Below, piece by piece: positions 1 through 13,265 of a stretch of DNA of 64,000 nucleotides. A program made the translations under genes and the position numbers. The notes below the pieces were generated by a model that worked only from the letters and a program-made list of their open reading frames with translations, was not told the DNA's origin and ran no database searches. Origin of the DNA: Prostheceraeus crozeri (lineage: Eukaryota > Platyhelminthes > Polycladida > Euryleptidae); assembly GCA_907163375.1 (NCBI GenBank), contig CAJQUW010000881.1:1-64000 (forward strand). The letters run 5' to 3'. Numbering within the stretch: the first letter of the stretch is position 1; each line of letters opens with the position of its first letter.

Positions 1-53
1 TATAGTCTTATTTATTCCCCATTTCTATTATAATGAATCTTTGATCTATTAAT

Positions 54-89
54 CCCCCCCCCAGTTCTACCCCCCCCCCCCCACCCCCC
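54..89. repeat. C-homopolymer tract (G-quadruplex-capable on the minus strand)
   Basis: Three runs of C (about 9, 14 and 6 bases) lie within 36 bp, broken only by short spacers. The minus strand therefore carries long G runs able to form a quadruplex. It sits just outside the pyrimidine-rich block that follows. Confidence 0.85.
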
Positions 90-199
90 TCACAGAGAGT
101 TGTAGTTCTCAGAAGTGAAATCTATAGGGTACGGGGTTTATACTTGTGTAATAAGGACATGTTTAGTAATCATCACATCATGTCATGACGTTGCATGAT

Positions 200-3100
200 T
201 CCTTTCATACATTCACAGCGAATGTTTTCTCACATTTCGATTCTATTCTCCTCCTTCTCTAATACATTCACTAATCATATGAATTCCTTCATTTCATGAT
301 TTTTTTTTCTTTCATCAATCTTCATTCATTTCACCGTTTCCTCCATGACATTTCGCCTTCTATTTCTCTTCGGCTTTCTCAATATGTCTCGATCATTTCG
401 TCATCCGTTATACCGATTTCTGTCACTCATGACTTTTTTTCACCATCCATGCTCCATTTCTAACAGTCAATCATATGCCGCCCTATGACTTTTCAACTTC
501 TTTTTCCCATTCATGACTTCATCTTCATGGACCAATTCCTCCATTCCATGGACTCGTATCACTATTCTCAATAGCATCATTCTCATGATCCCTTCATCTT
601 TCCACATTCTTCGTCATTTCCACTTCTCATCTTCATTTCATGGGAACCGATCTCTATTCATGGAGTCTAAATCTTCATCCTTTTCATTTTCATTTCTTCC
701 AAAATTATATCTCATTTCTTTTCATCCTTTTCATGGATCCTATTGTCTCCTTGTCATTGACTTCTTTAATGACTTAATCTCTTTCTCTCCAACCCACATT
801 CAATTGACTCTTCTTCTTCCATTTCATCTTCGATCGTGCTTTCCATTTTTCCATTTCACCACCCATCATTTCCAAACGCTTCAGAATTCCATGGACTACC
901 GATTTCCATTCCTTTTCCTTCATATTCTCGATTCTAAAGCTTCTAAGCGTAGTCCATCCATCAATTATTACATGTTCTATGATTCTTTATCCTTGGGGAT
1001 ATTATACGCTGATGCTAAGATTCACCTGCTCTGATTGTAGAATTTGCAATGCACTTGTCGTTGATGGGGAAGAGAATCATTACATTGATTATCCTGCGTC
1101 CAGCACACCCATATTACTCCGCTCTCCCATATTTCATGATTCGATTCATTCTTTTTCTTTCTTTTCATCGCATCATATTCATATTCAGTTCTTATTCTTT
1201 TTCTTCCATTCCAACCTTCTTTTTTAGCGTTCATCCTTTTCATTCCTCCAGTTTCATCCTACTTTTTCACATTGACTTCTATTCATATATTCTCATGATC
1301 AACTTGTGTAGATGATTCTTCATAATCTGCAATCCGTCAATTCTTTAATTGTACCTTCATTCTAGCGATATGAGGTTAATGACTATCCTCCGTTCTCTTA
1401 CCATCTATCATTCCAATTTCCCTACCATCTCTACTTCCTACCCCATTATACAATGGATCATCGAAATTAGCTTTCATCGTATTAATTCTTTTCCTTATTT
1501 CGCTTTTTTCGTCATCACACCTCCCATTTTCTCGTCTTCTCATTTTCGTTCGCCTCATGTTTCTGGGACCATTCCATATCTTACATCTATCTTCGGACCT
1601 TTTTCATTTTTTGTTTAACTTTTCCCATTCTGCTTCATTTCTATTCTTATTTCATCAATTTTTCATCAATGTTCTCTATCTCCCCTGCATTTTTTTTTCA
1701 TGAACTCTTATCAACCATTTCTCATTCCATTTTTTCTTTTCTTCCTCTTTTCCTCCATTTTTCATCGCTTTTTCTTCCTTTTCATGGATTCTATGTCCCT
1801 TCTTCTTTCATTCGTTCACGATCATTTCACACATCACCTCCGACTTTCATATCATTCATTCGATTCATTCCGGTTTCACTATGACTTTTCATTTTCCTCT
1901 ATTATTTATTCCTCACTTCCATACATTTCGCATCATCTCTTAGTAGTTTCATGATCATTCTTCTTGTTCTTCCAACGTGCATACAAGCTTTCTTTTTTTA
2001 TCCATTCATTCAATCTACTATTTCTTATGAGATTCTTTTCTCTACCCTTATCATTCAAGTCATTCCGTATGACTTCCAATTTCACCTCGTCGTCATTTCA
2101 GGAATCATTTTTCATCTAATCATCCCTCTAGTTTCAATTCATCATCGCATTTCTTCTCATTCCCAGTTCATATTCTCATGCTTGTTTCCATCGTTTCTTT
2201 AATATTCAATCCTTTCATTTTCTTTTTCTCATGTCTATATATCATTCTATAAGATATTCTTTTCATGTCATGGGCCATCCTGCATTTCTTTACCTTCATG
2301 ATTTTCATTCGCATGTTTCCTTCCATTGGACCATTTTCGGTTTTACCTCATCTTCTTTTCCGTGTTACTCCATTCTTTTCTCTCGATTCGATACATTTTT
2401 ATCGTCTTTTCATTCAATCTTTTTTCCTAATTATCATGACTTCTATTTATTCCATTTATCATCTCTATTCCTATTTTCTTTTACTATATTTCACTACTAG
2501 ATTTCATCTTCATTTCGAATCATATCATTCTTCATTCACCTTATATGATCTTTTCATGTCATCTTGACATTTCAATTTCATGGACTTCTCTTTTTCATTC
2601 ATGTATCACGGATGAACATTCATTTTTTCATTTCTCATGTTCTAATCAACGCTCGATTTTCTCGGACGGCATTACTTATTCAATGATTGTTTCTCCTTTC
2701 ATTTTTCATCATTCATTCTCATTCTTCCATTCCTATACTTCTTACTATCCTGTCCTTAATTTCCTCCTCATTACGCGGTCGATCCATCATTCTCTATTCT
2801 TTTCTTTTCATCAACGCTCATTTCTCGATCTCATTCTTCGATCCTCTTGTCTCCATCCCCCTTTCCATATCATATCTTTCGATGCGTTTCCATTTTTTCA
2901 TTGACTCTATTTCCATTCCATGTCACCATTAATTCATGACTTCTCCATGGGTTCATTTCATCTTCGTTTTCCTCCTTTGTTCATTTCTGTACATCTCACA
3001 CATCATTTTTCACCTATTTTCCGATGAATTCTTCTTTCATGATCTATTTCCATCATTGATCAGTCGGTCCACAATTCCCTTTTATTCTCATCTATCTCCT

Positions 3101-3295
3101 TCATTCGAGAATCAGTCTCCCACCACATCTTCTAGCATTCATCTCACCATCTCATTTCTCCATTCTTCTTTCCTAATTTTTTTCACGCTCCAATGTACTA
3201 TTTTCCATGACTCCTCTCTTCTGTTTCATGATCCTATTTTTCTCATTACTTCATTTTTTTTTCGATCTCATCTTGACTCTTTTGAAAACGGTGTC
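200..3295. repeat. 3.1-kb pyrimidine-rich low-complexity block
   Basis: The + strand is dominated by T and C with recurrent, irregularly spaced words such as TTTCATGACTTC, CATGGA and CATTTC. I see no fixed period, so this looks like a degenerate minisatellite or simple-sequence block. It keeps many + strand frames open, giving apparent proteins made almost wholly of Phe, Ser, His, Ile and Leu. These have no domain and are not genes. Short stretches of ordinary composition interrupt it near 1010-1110 and 1300-1375. The right edge, near 3295, is abrupt. Confidence 0.75.
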
Positions 3296-3299
3296 CGAC

Positions 3300-4969
3300 T
3301 TTGCTTCTCAAATAATGGCCGTTATAGAACTGAAGATCTCTAGTTAAAAAGTCCCATGTCTCTTTTTGTATTACGATAATAGATTCATAATCAATATTGT
3401 TTTCACTGTTGCTATCTCAGAGACACAGTGAAAATTTAGATGATGAGTTAATGATGCCCAGGAGAAGTGAAAACCTGAATAGAAACTATACTCTACAAAA
3501 GGATTTTGTGTATTTTCAAAGACTCTAATCCAGACTTTCGATCTCTGCATCACAATTGATTTGGTTATTTCGTTGCCGCTTCTATTAATCATTCCATTAT
3601 CGAAACCAGTTATTAATACCTCTAAAACACTTGTTCCTAGGCTGAATATACGATCACATCAATCTATCTAATACGACCTGTTGCGATCATTTGATTTCTA
3701 AAATACGATGATTTTGAGTCTGCGATTACCTAATATATCGTAACGCATCGATTTTTGTTGAAGTCGGTTTAAACCTAGCGTCAATGAATAATTATTTCTC
3801 GTCCCTTTAAATGAACTATCTGTAGGATCAATGTAAAGACTTCAAAAAAGTCGCTTTCACTGTTTTGAACATATTATATCACCTAATAACACCATTCCTT
3901 TCTTAATTAGATTCTTCCATTTATTATTTATAGTGTGACTTTGTGTCATCTTCTACCTATTCTTTTATAAGAATCATGATCGTTTTATCCATGTAGTCTC
4001 GCTTTACAGAATTCATCAAGGCGAAATCGTTCACATGGTGTTTTTTTCTACTTCTTTAATCAATGATTCTTTTTGCAATTCTTTTCTGACTGGTATGATT
4101 GTGAAAAAGGATTCTTGAAAATTTCTTAGAGGATTAAGTAATATTCTCATTATCTAAGACAGACTCACGATTGATGCAATTGGCTCCTCAATTCTAAAGA
4201 ATTCATAGTACGAGAACTTTCGCTGGTGGAGCTTTTCTTCCGCTCAAGTCTGTACTGTCATTGGGACACATTCTAACATTTGATCAACGAAAGTGTTAAA
4301 CTATATCTGCATGCAGACAATGAAGAAAGTATTAATTGTCAACTATACGCATGATCAGTGAAATATCAAAATATCATTGCGCAATCTTCTTGCAACTTTT
4401 GTTATTTCAAGAACTACTGTGTACATGTTGTTTCTATGTTCAATGATCTATTGCACTATGAAGATCGTAACGAGTATGTACGGCAAAAGATCGAATCGCC
4501 ATGTAACTTGGAGTAGAAAAAAGCAACATTTTTTGATTAGATGAATATATAAAATACATACAATGATCCTTCAGACAATTTTTTTTCACGCGTAACACCC
4601 TTCTTTGAGCTAGACAGCACTTCCTTACGTCAGTAGGGGTTGCTGCTAAGATTCATCCGGCGATATACGGTACGGGCAATAGCATGTAGCCGCGTTCATC
4701 AGCAGATGGATTTCTGTCCTTAAGAAACGTGCAACTTTGATGTCTGCTCAAGAAACTTGGGATCAAATTTACTCAGTTTTCGGAATTGTCTTCAAATAAC
4801 AACAGCCAAGAGACGGATCGTGGTACGGATAGGGAAAAGCTGACTATATGTACACGAAGCACATCGCAGTTCAATGAAATACTACTTATCGCCATTAGTC
4901 GAACGATCAGGCAGTACGTTTTAAGATGAAATCTAAGATTAACTTGATCGACTTGTTCAACAGGACTAA
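3300..4969. other. Non-coding stretch, no feature recognised
   Basis: Composition returns to ordinary AT-rich sequence after the pyrimidine block. No recognisable exon or RNA gene is seen. The 5' part of the Penelope-like element that starts being readable near 4970 may extend into the right end of this interval, but I cannot recognise it. Confidence 0.5.
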
Positions 4970-6440
4970 TTCCTATTGAAACCCTTGAAAATAATGAAAC
5001 TCCATCTGAACCACGAAAACATCAATTTTTACCTACTTCTCCAAAGACTACATAAGAACATCGACACCATGCCCGGTCGTCCAATTGTTAAATCTTGGTC
5101 AAGTGCAACAGAAAATCTAAGTTCGTTTGTTGATTCTCAATAAACAATTGGGCACAAAATGTTTACTATTACCATCAGAGATACTACTGAAAAAATTTTA
5201 TTCAGAAATTACGTGCAAAGAGTGATTAAGAAGTGCTTTAATCTAAGTGATGCAGATGTGACATTTCCTTTACACAAATATTTTCTTTCAATGATGATCC
5301 AAGAGCAAAGCAAGAGCACACTTAATAATAACACGTTTTACTTTTCCCAAGCCCCGGACCAATTGTACATTTGGTTGCCGATTGCACCAAAAAAATACTT
5401 TTCCATTTCAAAAACCAGTGCTACACTCAAATACAAGGTACCGCTATGAGTACAAGATGGCACCTAGATAAGCTATCATTATCCATGAATTGGTCTGCGA
5501 AACAACTTCTTTCAGGATGCACTGTTAAAACCATTAGTAGGTGCGTATATTGACATTATTATGATTTGGACACATTGTCAATCACTTCCGTGAATTGAAA
5601 AATCATGCTAATAAACTATATCCATCCCTAAAATTTAATTTTGAGAAGTGATAAGACAGACGGGTCTAGATCCGAAAATCTGATTTGTCTTTCAAGCCAC
5701 GATACCCCGACAGTTTTTACATTACTCATCTAGTCCCCGAGCATAAAATTCAATAGCGTATTTCAACTTTTTTCGAAATAAGATATGTTATGATCTTTCG
5801 AGCAAGACTTCATCTTCAGATCGACGCCAAGCCCTAGTCGAGAGAAATATCCTCGCAGCGTGTTCAAACTCAAATCAACAAATCTATAGTTAAAGATGAG
5901 AACATATATTATCAAAAGAAAAAAATCCGTAATGTTCAATAATTTCAATGATTGCACCGCATCATCCTCCGACACTGATCAGATAAGGCATCAGGCTGAT
6001 GTCCGAGCCAATCATCGCATTTTCTTGATGAAATTCAGATATCAGTTGAACTATAGTGGAAACCTCCAAACAAGGAATTAAGCGCTTTAAGTTTAATACT
6101 ACATTACAGGTTGGCTCACCTCAAAGATCTGCGATAACGAAAATGCTTCAAGTCTGGTTCCACACGTTGCAAAACTTGTAATATTCTTTCGTCGGATGAA
6201 TTCATGCATCGCAATTACAAATTTATCAGACAAAAATAATGCAAGTAACACAACATGCACAACAAAAAACATTGTACATTTCTATTAGTTTTATGATTGC
6301 AATTTCATTATATATCGGGAATATGGTAGGAGTTTGAGAGAGCAAATAATGGACCGTTGATGGAAAATGCCGATAAAGAGCATAGACCAAGTTTGCTATT
6401 TCACTGCACAGAACACATGCATGATGATCCCATTGATAAC
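4970..6440 (+). mobile_element. Penelope-like retroelement (PLE), decayed: reverse transcriptase to GIY-YIG portion
   Basis: Motifs appear in the order expected for a Penelope-like element on the + strand. Around 5021-5146 there is a FYLL...HK segment followed by PGRPIV and TENLSSFVD, typical of the PLE reverse transcriptase. Around 5159-5200 an IRDTTE segment follows. Near 5430 there is IQGTAM, the RT primer-grip-side motif. Near 6165-6215 a cysteine pair (RCKTC) matches the linker before the endonuclease, and near 6310-6360 a weak YIG-type and SLRE segment matches the start of a GIY-YIG nuclease domain. PLEs copy RNA into DNA at a target nick. This copy is heavily broken with many disruptions and is a fossil. 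The 5' end and flanking duplications are not defined. Confidence 0.7.
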
Positions 6441-8856
6441 CCAAATTTCAAATTATAAATATACCATAATTATATACTTTTCAACTTCTCTGAAGGAAAT
6501 TGTAGCCAGCAGCCCCTCACCGTCCTCCAAGCAAACCGGTTGATGTTATTAAGTAATATCTGACTTTGAGAAGACGTTCTGTCTTTTCATTAAAATGAGT
6601 TTAATGAAAGCCAATGAAAAAGCAGAATGATCCAACGCGATTGAGCATGAAGTTCAGTAGTGCTAGGTGATATCTGACTAACTTAAGACAGCAGGGTGGA
6701 GGACATCGGTTGAAGATACAAATTCTCGGCCAATTCTCGGATATTCCAGGACAGTTTAATATAATTTTCAGCTATACATCACAATGACCCAAATTTTCGA
6801 CGTTCGAATTACAATTGGAAATTAGCGTCTCATTATGTACCACTCTGCAATGACATACCCTGCATTAGAATGGATTACAGATTATTTGCATCCTAATAGG
6901 CAACATACAAATTATAAAAGAAAAATGGTTCGACTCGATTATTACATCATTATTACCCACATACCTTCTCATCAACGAACATGTTTCACATTAGAAGGTG
7001 TCCCACAAGAAAATACATCCTAATAGACAAAGACCAACTCAACAGCGAAATACGATGCATAAGGAACGGCAAAAATACTTCTCGTTTAATGTTTTTCTTA
7101 AAATGTGCATAAATGTTATTTCCAGTTATATTTCAACAATCAATTATGGCCCTGCTATGCTCATAAACACAATTGTTTTATAAGACTATGCTACTCCTAC
7201 CCTATTTGGTCATTATATTTTGCAACAAGTTTACGTGGCAAAACAACACGATCACTCGGTAAACATTATTAACTTAATGGAGAGTCTGCAACATATCTAA
7301 GAGAATTAAACAAACAATTCACGAAACCTTAGTCATATTCAAACTCTACAAAGAGTGATTCTTAAACCCCCGTAAATTCATGCAATACACCTGAAACACA
7401 GACCTATGTGCAATAGGGAGGGCACAGGTACAACAAAAGTCAAAAATGCAATACGTGTACGTAAAAATCAGCTGTTGGCAAGAAATTTAGCGAAATTTTA
7501 AAAACGTGCAATTTGCAAGTGTTTAAAGTAGAAAATGCGTTGTATTGAGGATTATTTTCTATGGATTAATGGTTCACAGAGGTCCAGAGCTTAGATCATC
7601 CAGATCACAACATTGTGCAGAGAATCCAGAGTTCCAAGTGGATCGCCACAATAGAATTTGGTTGATGAATTAAGGAACATTGTCATGCTGTGCCATCTTT
7701 CTTCCTCCTTCCACTTTACTCTTTCAATACATTCTATGAGTGAAATAAGTGAAAAAATCTGCAAAATGTGATAACTGGGGTCATCAGTGCGTGCAATAGC
7801 AGCAAAATATCGAATAAATGCAATTATATTTATCCCTTTTTAAAGTAGGAGAAGTCAGAAGCAATCAAAAATCAAACCTCCATAAAAGTATGCAGTGTGC
7901 TTACTATATGAAAAACTAGCCTCTTCAATTTATGGGACGATGCAGTGAAGTAGAATGTTTGATTACGGAAGACTATCTCCCGTTTTCGGCAAACTATATT
8001 TATACTGCAACCACGATAGTCATAGCCACAGGACATAGACATCGAACATTAATCATTAAGGACCTAGTTGCTGTTGTTCGATGTCTATGGCAACACACAT
8101 GATCATGGCCATTTCTTTTTCTACTGGGATGCCAATGATGAATAATTTCAACTCAGGGAATCAAGAGAAGCAAAATCCAATTCTTGAATTATATGGAATC
8201 CATGAAAACAGAGGTTGTTGTATTCCTTTTGATTTCTGTGATTCACTGAAAGTTGATGCTTGCCAAAGATGCTTGCTACTGCAATGAGATTCACTATTTG
8301 CCATTGATTGCTTGAAAGTTCTATTCAGACTTGATTCTCACTTGGAATGCATTTATTCCTCATTCTTCTACAATGGTCACTAAATAGCCAGATTCATTTC
8401 TATGGCCAGATTGCTCTTTGCGAAGTCATTTTTAAAATTCATCAGATAAACATTAAATTTCTAATTTTTTTGAGGCATTTTAAGTTTTCGAAATTTCCTG
8501 GAAATTGTGTGGAATATCTCATGATCGCTACAACTAGAATTATGTATATACAGCCAATAGTTTGAATTTTCCTAGCGTTGGATTTTTAAATAAGAAACCA
8601 AAAAGTACCCATAATCGTTTTATTTCTATTCCAGATGCCAGCAATTTTGATGTACATGCTTTTTGTGTCATAATTTCCAGATATGATATTGAAAGGCAAT
8701 TGATAATGGAATTTACATTTGGAGTTCAGATGGTTGATTGCACAATTGAATGACATATAAAATGATTCATGCGACTTGTTCGAAAGTGTCTAGAGCGTTT
8801 TATTCTCGCATTTATTTCATGATGTGATCATTCATTTTCATAAACCTAATCATGGG
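6441..8856. other. Non-coding stretch, small repeats only
   Basis: Only short chance reading frames are present, and none shows a domain or plausible splice signals. Minor structure: a tandem 11-bp word near 6723-6745 (CAATTCTCGG twice) and a hairpin at 8034-8089. Confidence 0.5.
8034..8089. repeat. Hairpin, 14-bp arms
   Basis: CATAGACATCGAAC at 8034-8047 is the exact reverse complement of the bases at 8076-8089, with a 28-nt loop. Function unknown; it may be the remnant of a small fold-back element. Confidence 0.6.
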
Positions 8857-9330
8857 TGTCTCACAACGTAGTTGTGACAGCCATGATGCTTAAGCAAGTG
8901 TGATTGCTAATGAACATGTTGTGATCCGCCAGCAGCAAGGTTCTTGCAAGATGCCAGTGCAATGGCTGTCCATTGCGAGTGTGTGAGGTATTTTGCTTGC
9001 GGTTATTGACAAATTTTAAGACTTTCGCTTGATTTTGTATTAATTTGATTTGATGATGTCCTATAAACTGACTGAAGAAATGTCAATTGTCAATATTGGC
9101 CTGTCAGTTCGTTGCTGTGACTTGTTCTGTCTAACGGTAGGTGCGTTTGCTGACTTGTCTGGGTTGGGCCTGCCTATTTAAAGGACCTTGTTCGGCTGAC
9201 TTCCCTTGAGTAGTTTTGAGAAATTACTTGCCTTGAGGCAAGAGAACGGAAAAGCCTTTATTCACAGCTAGAAGTCAACATCCCTGTCAGTAAGAAGTGG
9301 ACAAGGGATTTATAAACTTGCGTCCTTACA
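8857..9330 (+). mobile_element. Probable solo LTR of an LTR retrotransposon (fossil)
   Basis: A 474-bp block, richer in G+C than its surroundings, begins TGTCTCACAACG and ends CCTTACA, so it has the TGT...ACA ends of an LTR. It is flanked by ATGGG (8852-8856) and ATGAG (9331-9335), a 5-bp target duplication with one difference. A TATTTAAAG promoter-like box lies near 9174. No internal region or second LTR is next to it, so a solo LTR left by recombination is the simplest reading. The family (Ty3/gypsy or BEL) cannot be fixed from this alone. Orientation is set by the TATA-like box. Confidence 0.5.
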
Positions 9331-11944
9331 ATGAGCAATTACTGATACCACTCAACATAGCAGCTTTGGGATGAGTTTGTTTGTTTAGCACGTGATTGCA
9401 ATTACGCAAGTTAAGTATTATGCTGTGCAGTCGAACTGTACATTGCATTATAAAAAGAAAAAGATACTTTTTCAAACATTTTAATGATGATTGTGTTTTC
9501 AATTTTTCAACTTCTACAAGAACTTCAAGCTTTGGGGACTGTGTGAAACTGCCCACAATTTTCAAGTGATTGCATTTGGCAGGTACTTGCAAAGACAGGC
9601 TTTAAACGTACTCTGATAGTATGCTGCGATTAGATATTACTTTGCCTATATTCTACACAATTTTTCAGACGTTGAGAAAGACTTCAATATTTGATTCAAT
9701 ATTGTTGATCATATGGTTCCATAGTACAAATCATATCATGTCAAAAACTAACGGAGAACCGTGACTTTATTCGTATACAATGATTTCTGTTTGTCATCAA
9801 TTTTTAGTCAATCAGTTATCTTGATAACATAAATGACAGGCCTATGTGATAATTCAAACCCAAACTTGGACACGTAACTTACTTTTTCTACCTACAGATG
9901 TTGTCTCTGTGTTTTCTGAAAGTTCAGCTTTCATTTAGTTAAACTGAAGTCCCATCAGAATTGTGAAGAAACAAGTCAACTGCTCCATTTCAGTTAAAGA
10001 TGTGTCACTTTTTGGGTCATAAAGAACAAATTAATAGCTGAACACATCCAAACCGATTTAAAGATCGCAATTAGCTGGATTTATCATTCGAGCTATCAAA
10101 AACAAATTAAAGCTTTTTTACATTTGCTTGACAAAATGACGGTATATCCATTTGAATACAGCACAGCAGTTGAAGCAAAGCTCCAAGATTTTTTTGTTTC
10201 AGGTCGATTTTACGAGGCAAATGGTGAAAAGGTTGACAGGCCTTCAACTTATTAACCACAGAAGGCTGTGAACGCCGAATAATCAACTTATTATTTATTA
10301 TATTTTATTAAATCGACTTAAAATCAGAAATCGTGGAGTTTTACCTGAATTGCTGTGCTATTTTCTGACCGATTAAAGAACGATCAGGTCACAGTCGCTC
10401 CATCTCTCAATCTGGCACTCTGATTTTATCATCTAAATGAAGGATTAAGCTGAGATGAATAAGAAGAAAGATATAGCTGAATTATCGTTGGTGGAGGTAA
10501 TGTCCCACGCGAAGTCAATTTCCTCAAAAGACCACTCTTTCAATTATCTTTTAAATTCAAAGATGGCAATTTGTCAAAACCTTGTGTCTATTTATGTACA
10601 GCATTTTACCGTAAGAGAATTCATACCGCAAGAGAATACCGCAGTTAATTCATAGCAAGTTAATGCAGCGATAACCTATTCATCACATGTCCATAGGCAA
10701 TGAAAACAGATTAATATGCGCGAAACTCCAATGAGCAGCGTTTATTTGCCAATGAACGAGATTCAGTGCGCTCAATCTCGCTCATATATGCCCTTGTGAA
10801 AGCAAAAATAGACGGAGATTTTATGAAGTCGGTTATGAAATTCGCTTTTACAGATTAACTTCCATGTTTGATGCTAATTTCGCTCCAGGCTGCCGCATCT
10901 CGACTCACCCGTAAAAGGTTTTTCTGAATATTTCTTTATTATTGATAATGTCCATTAGATAAAAGTTTCCCGGCAGGAAGGTAAATTGACTCAGTCGACA
11001 AAAAGTTGATTGACTGAGTCGCTCTTTTTGGTTGCTTCTCATACACAATAACACTTACAGTCTGTATATTTTGCTGTTCAAATGTTTCATGAGTCACAGT
11101 TTAGAAATGATGGCAAAAGGAAATGCAGTTGCCGTTCTGCTTCTGATGAAAGCTTGAATTGAACCTATGAGCAGCAGTTTCGCAAGCAAAACAGCAAGAT
11201 ACGTCGTATATTTTTTTTCTTTCAGAGGCTCATGCACGGAACGAGTACAAATATTCAATTTTTGATGCCAGTTAATGGTTAGCAATGAAATTTATTTCTA
11301 AAGTTGATGAGTTTTGGATTGTTGGAATCATTTCTCCATTTACGTATCAGATCAAAAATAATCGAAACCTAAAACTTTTCATGTTTTATCTTTTATGACA
11401 TTGAGTTGATTTATTAAGCAAGCAAAAATTATTGTATCATATTTCTATATTGAAATACAGGATACTGCCTTTGGAAATACATGATAATGTTATAAATGAT
11501 TTGCTGATCTAATTTCAGTTTTGATATCAATCAAGGCTTATTTCTTCAGATATTCCAATCACATCACTTTGGGATTTTTCAAAAACATCAGAAGTCAAGT
11601 TATTGCTTTTTTGGTGTTGCAAAAGAGTGAAATTTATATATTCTAACTGAACCACTCCTTGTATGTTTTCACTTGTTGCAGGCTTGTGAATCAGAATTAG
11701 GGGTGAAAAAAGTTCATATTAAGCCTATTTGAGACACGCATATATGCAATATGCACATTATAACAACGAACATAGCTCATATTAATATTTGGTTGCATCA
11801 ATAGACAAAACAACTTTTGCCATGATATGATCTGCAGTTGTCAATGAATGCGGAATAAGATGATAACTACTAACATGGATTAACTGAACTTGCATAATAT
11901 ATTTCAACAGTTTGAAAAAGCATTTTCAAGCTAGGCTGTTCAAA
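9331..11944. other. Non-coding stretch, no feature recognised
   Basis: Only short reading frames without domains are seen. A small 9-bp-arm hairpin (GACTCAGTC / GACTGAGTC, 10988-11020) is the only structure noted. Confidence 0.5.
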
Positions 11945-13265
11945 CAGGGGAGATCGGGATGTTATGGGCCACCCTCCTGTAAGCCACTCTTTCCAACCTG
12001 AAAACCAGTTTTCGAGCATTTGTGAACGAAAACATTGTAAATAAGAACATAAGGTGTTTCTGAATGCGCAACTATTATTTTCTATTTTTTACCGCAAGGC
12101 AGGTTTTCACTAGAATTTGAGCGCTCCTTTTGTAAATGTGTGTTTTCTCCTGGGTGAGTCATTCTTGAGCACCAACTGAGATTTTCGCTGTGGAGATGTA
12201 GCATGGTTAATCAGCTTCGAGAAAACAAAAACGGTTGGCTGAAATGTATTACACATTTTCTAGTAACAGTTGAATTTGTAAGTTTACTAATGGTGGGAGT
12301 TATGGGCCCCCGATTTTGGGGTGTTATGGGCTACCCCATCATTCACCGCATTACCTTAAATATCGTCAGAAAAATTACTTTACTTCATTCTTCTCAAGCG
12401 CAAACATAGCCAACAGAAAATACGTTACAGAACGTTTTTGTGAAAGGTCACTGAAAGTTAAAGTGATTAACAAGAAGTCTAGCAGGTCAAAACATCGGAT
12501 GAAAAAGGGTGATGGGAGTAGTAGGCCTAGTCGTATTTGCAGAGGGCTGCGCCTACGGTATGTTATCTCACAGAATTGCTTGGACTGGTATCTCGACGTA
12601 ATTACTTGGATTGCTATCTCAAGCTGCAATGTTGTCAATCAATAAGTTGTTTCATGTCAGTGTTTTTATAGCATATTTGCATCTAGTGAGGTTGCAACAT
12701 AATGTTCAGAAATTGGGACAGATAGCCACCTAGAACGATTATGCTTGGGTTTCAAGCAGTTTACTGACTTCGTTTGTAATTAATCAATCTATAAGTGTTA
12801 ATTTACAGCTCTCACACTGATGATTCTCAATCACAATTTTTATCATCACACCTTCGCACAGCAAGAGGGCTTAATTATTTGTCAAAATTTAAATTATTCC
12901 GATTAATCACTTTTCTGTATCTGTTGACCTGTCAATCAAACAAGTTGTGTAGGGGGTATCTTAAATTTGATTGCTGCTGAGCATTATTAAATCAATGTCG
13001 CATTTTTACAAATATTAATGGGTAGTCCACAACACCCGAACAGGTGGTTCATAACACCCCGTAAATTTTGAAAATGGCGAATTCGTCATTATTCAGGAAA
13101 ATTCCTCTTCAACAAAGTGAAGCGGGTCTTATGCGAAAATAACTCATAGAACTTTGCGTCTGTGTCCATAGCTAGTAATTAAGCCAAAAAAGTTGACCTA
13201 GAGAGGAATTAGTGGTCTCTATAACCCCTTAGACTCAGGTGGCCCATAACACACGCTCTCCCTTG
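11945..13265. mobile_element. Non-autonomous TIR DNA transposon, about 1.3 kb
   Basis: The left end (CAGGGGAGATCGGGATGTTA, then TGGGCCACC) matches the reverse complement of the right end (CAAGGGAGAGCGTGTGTTAT, then GGGCCACC) over about 28 bp with a few differences. The core word GTTATGGGC(C/T)ACC recurs as subterminal copies near 12298-12334 and, inverted, near 13020-13062 and 13238-13250. TA follows the right end (13266-13267), while the left side reads AA, so a TA target duplication is possible but decayed. No transposase is recognisable inside; the frame at 12316-12645 has no DDE motif. A pogo/Tc1-like relative is plausible but unproven. Confidence 0.65.

Noticed and set aside
513-3343. 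Many Phe/Ser/His-rich + strand reading frames up to 173 codons
   Set aside because: All derive from the pyrimidine-rich low-complexity block, overlap in several frames, and show no domain, splice signal or conserved pattern.
5159-5449. A 96-codon frame first considered a possible virus-like capsid-type relic
   Set aside because: Neighbouring motifs on the same strand (PGRPIV before it, IQGTAM overlapping its end) place it inside a Penelope-like reverse transcriptase.
12316-12645. 109-codon frame inside the 1.3-kb TIR element as a transposase
   Set aside because: No DDE/D or DNA-binding motif, and its start lies in a subterminal repeat.
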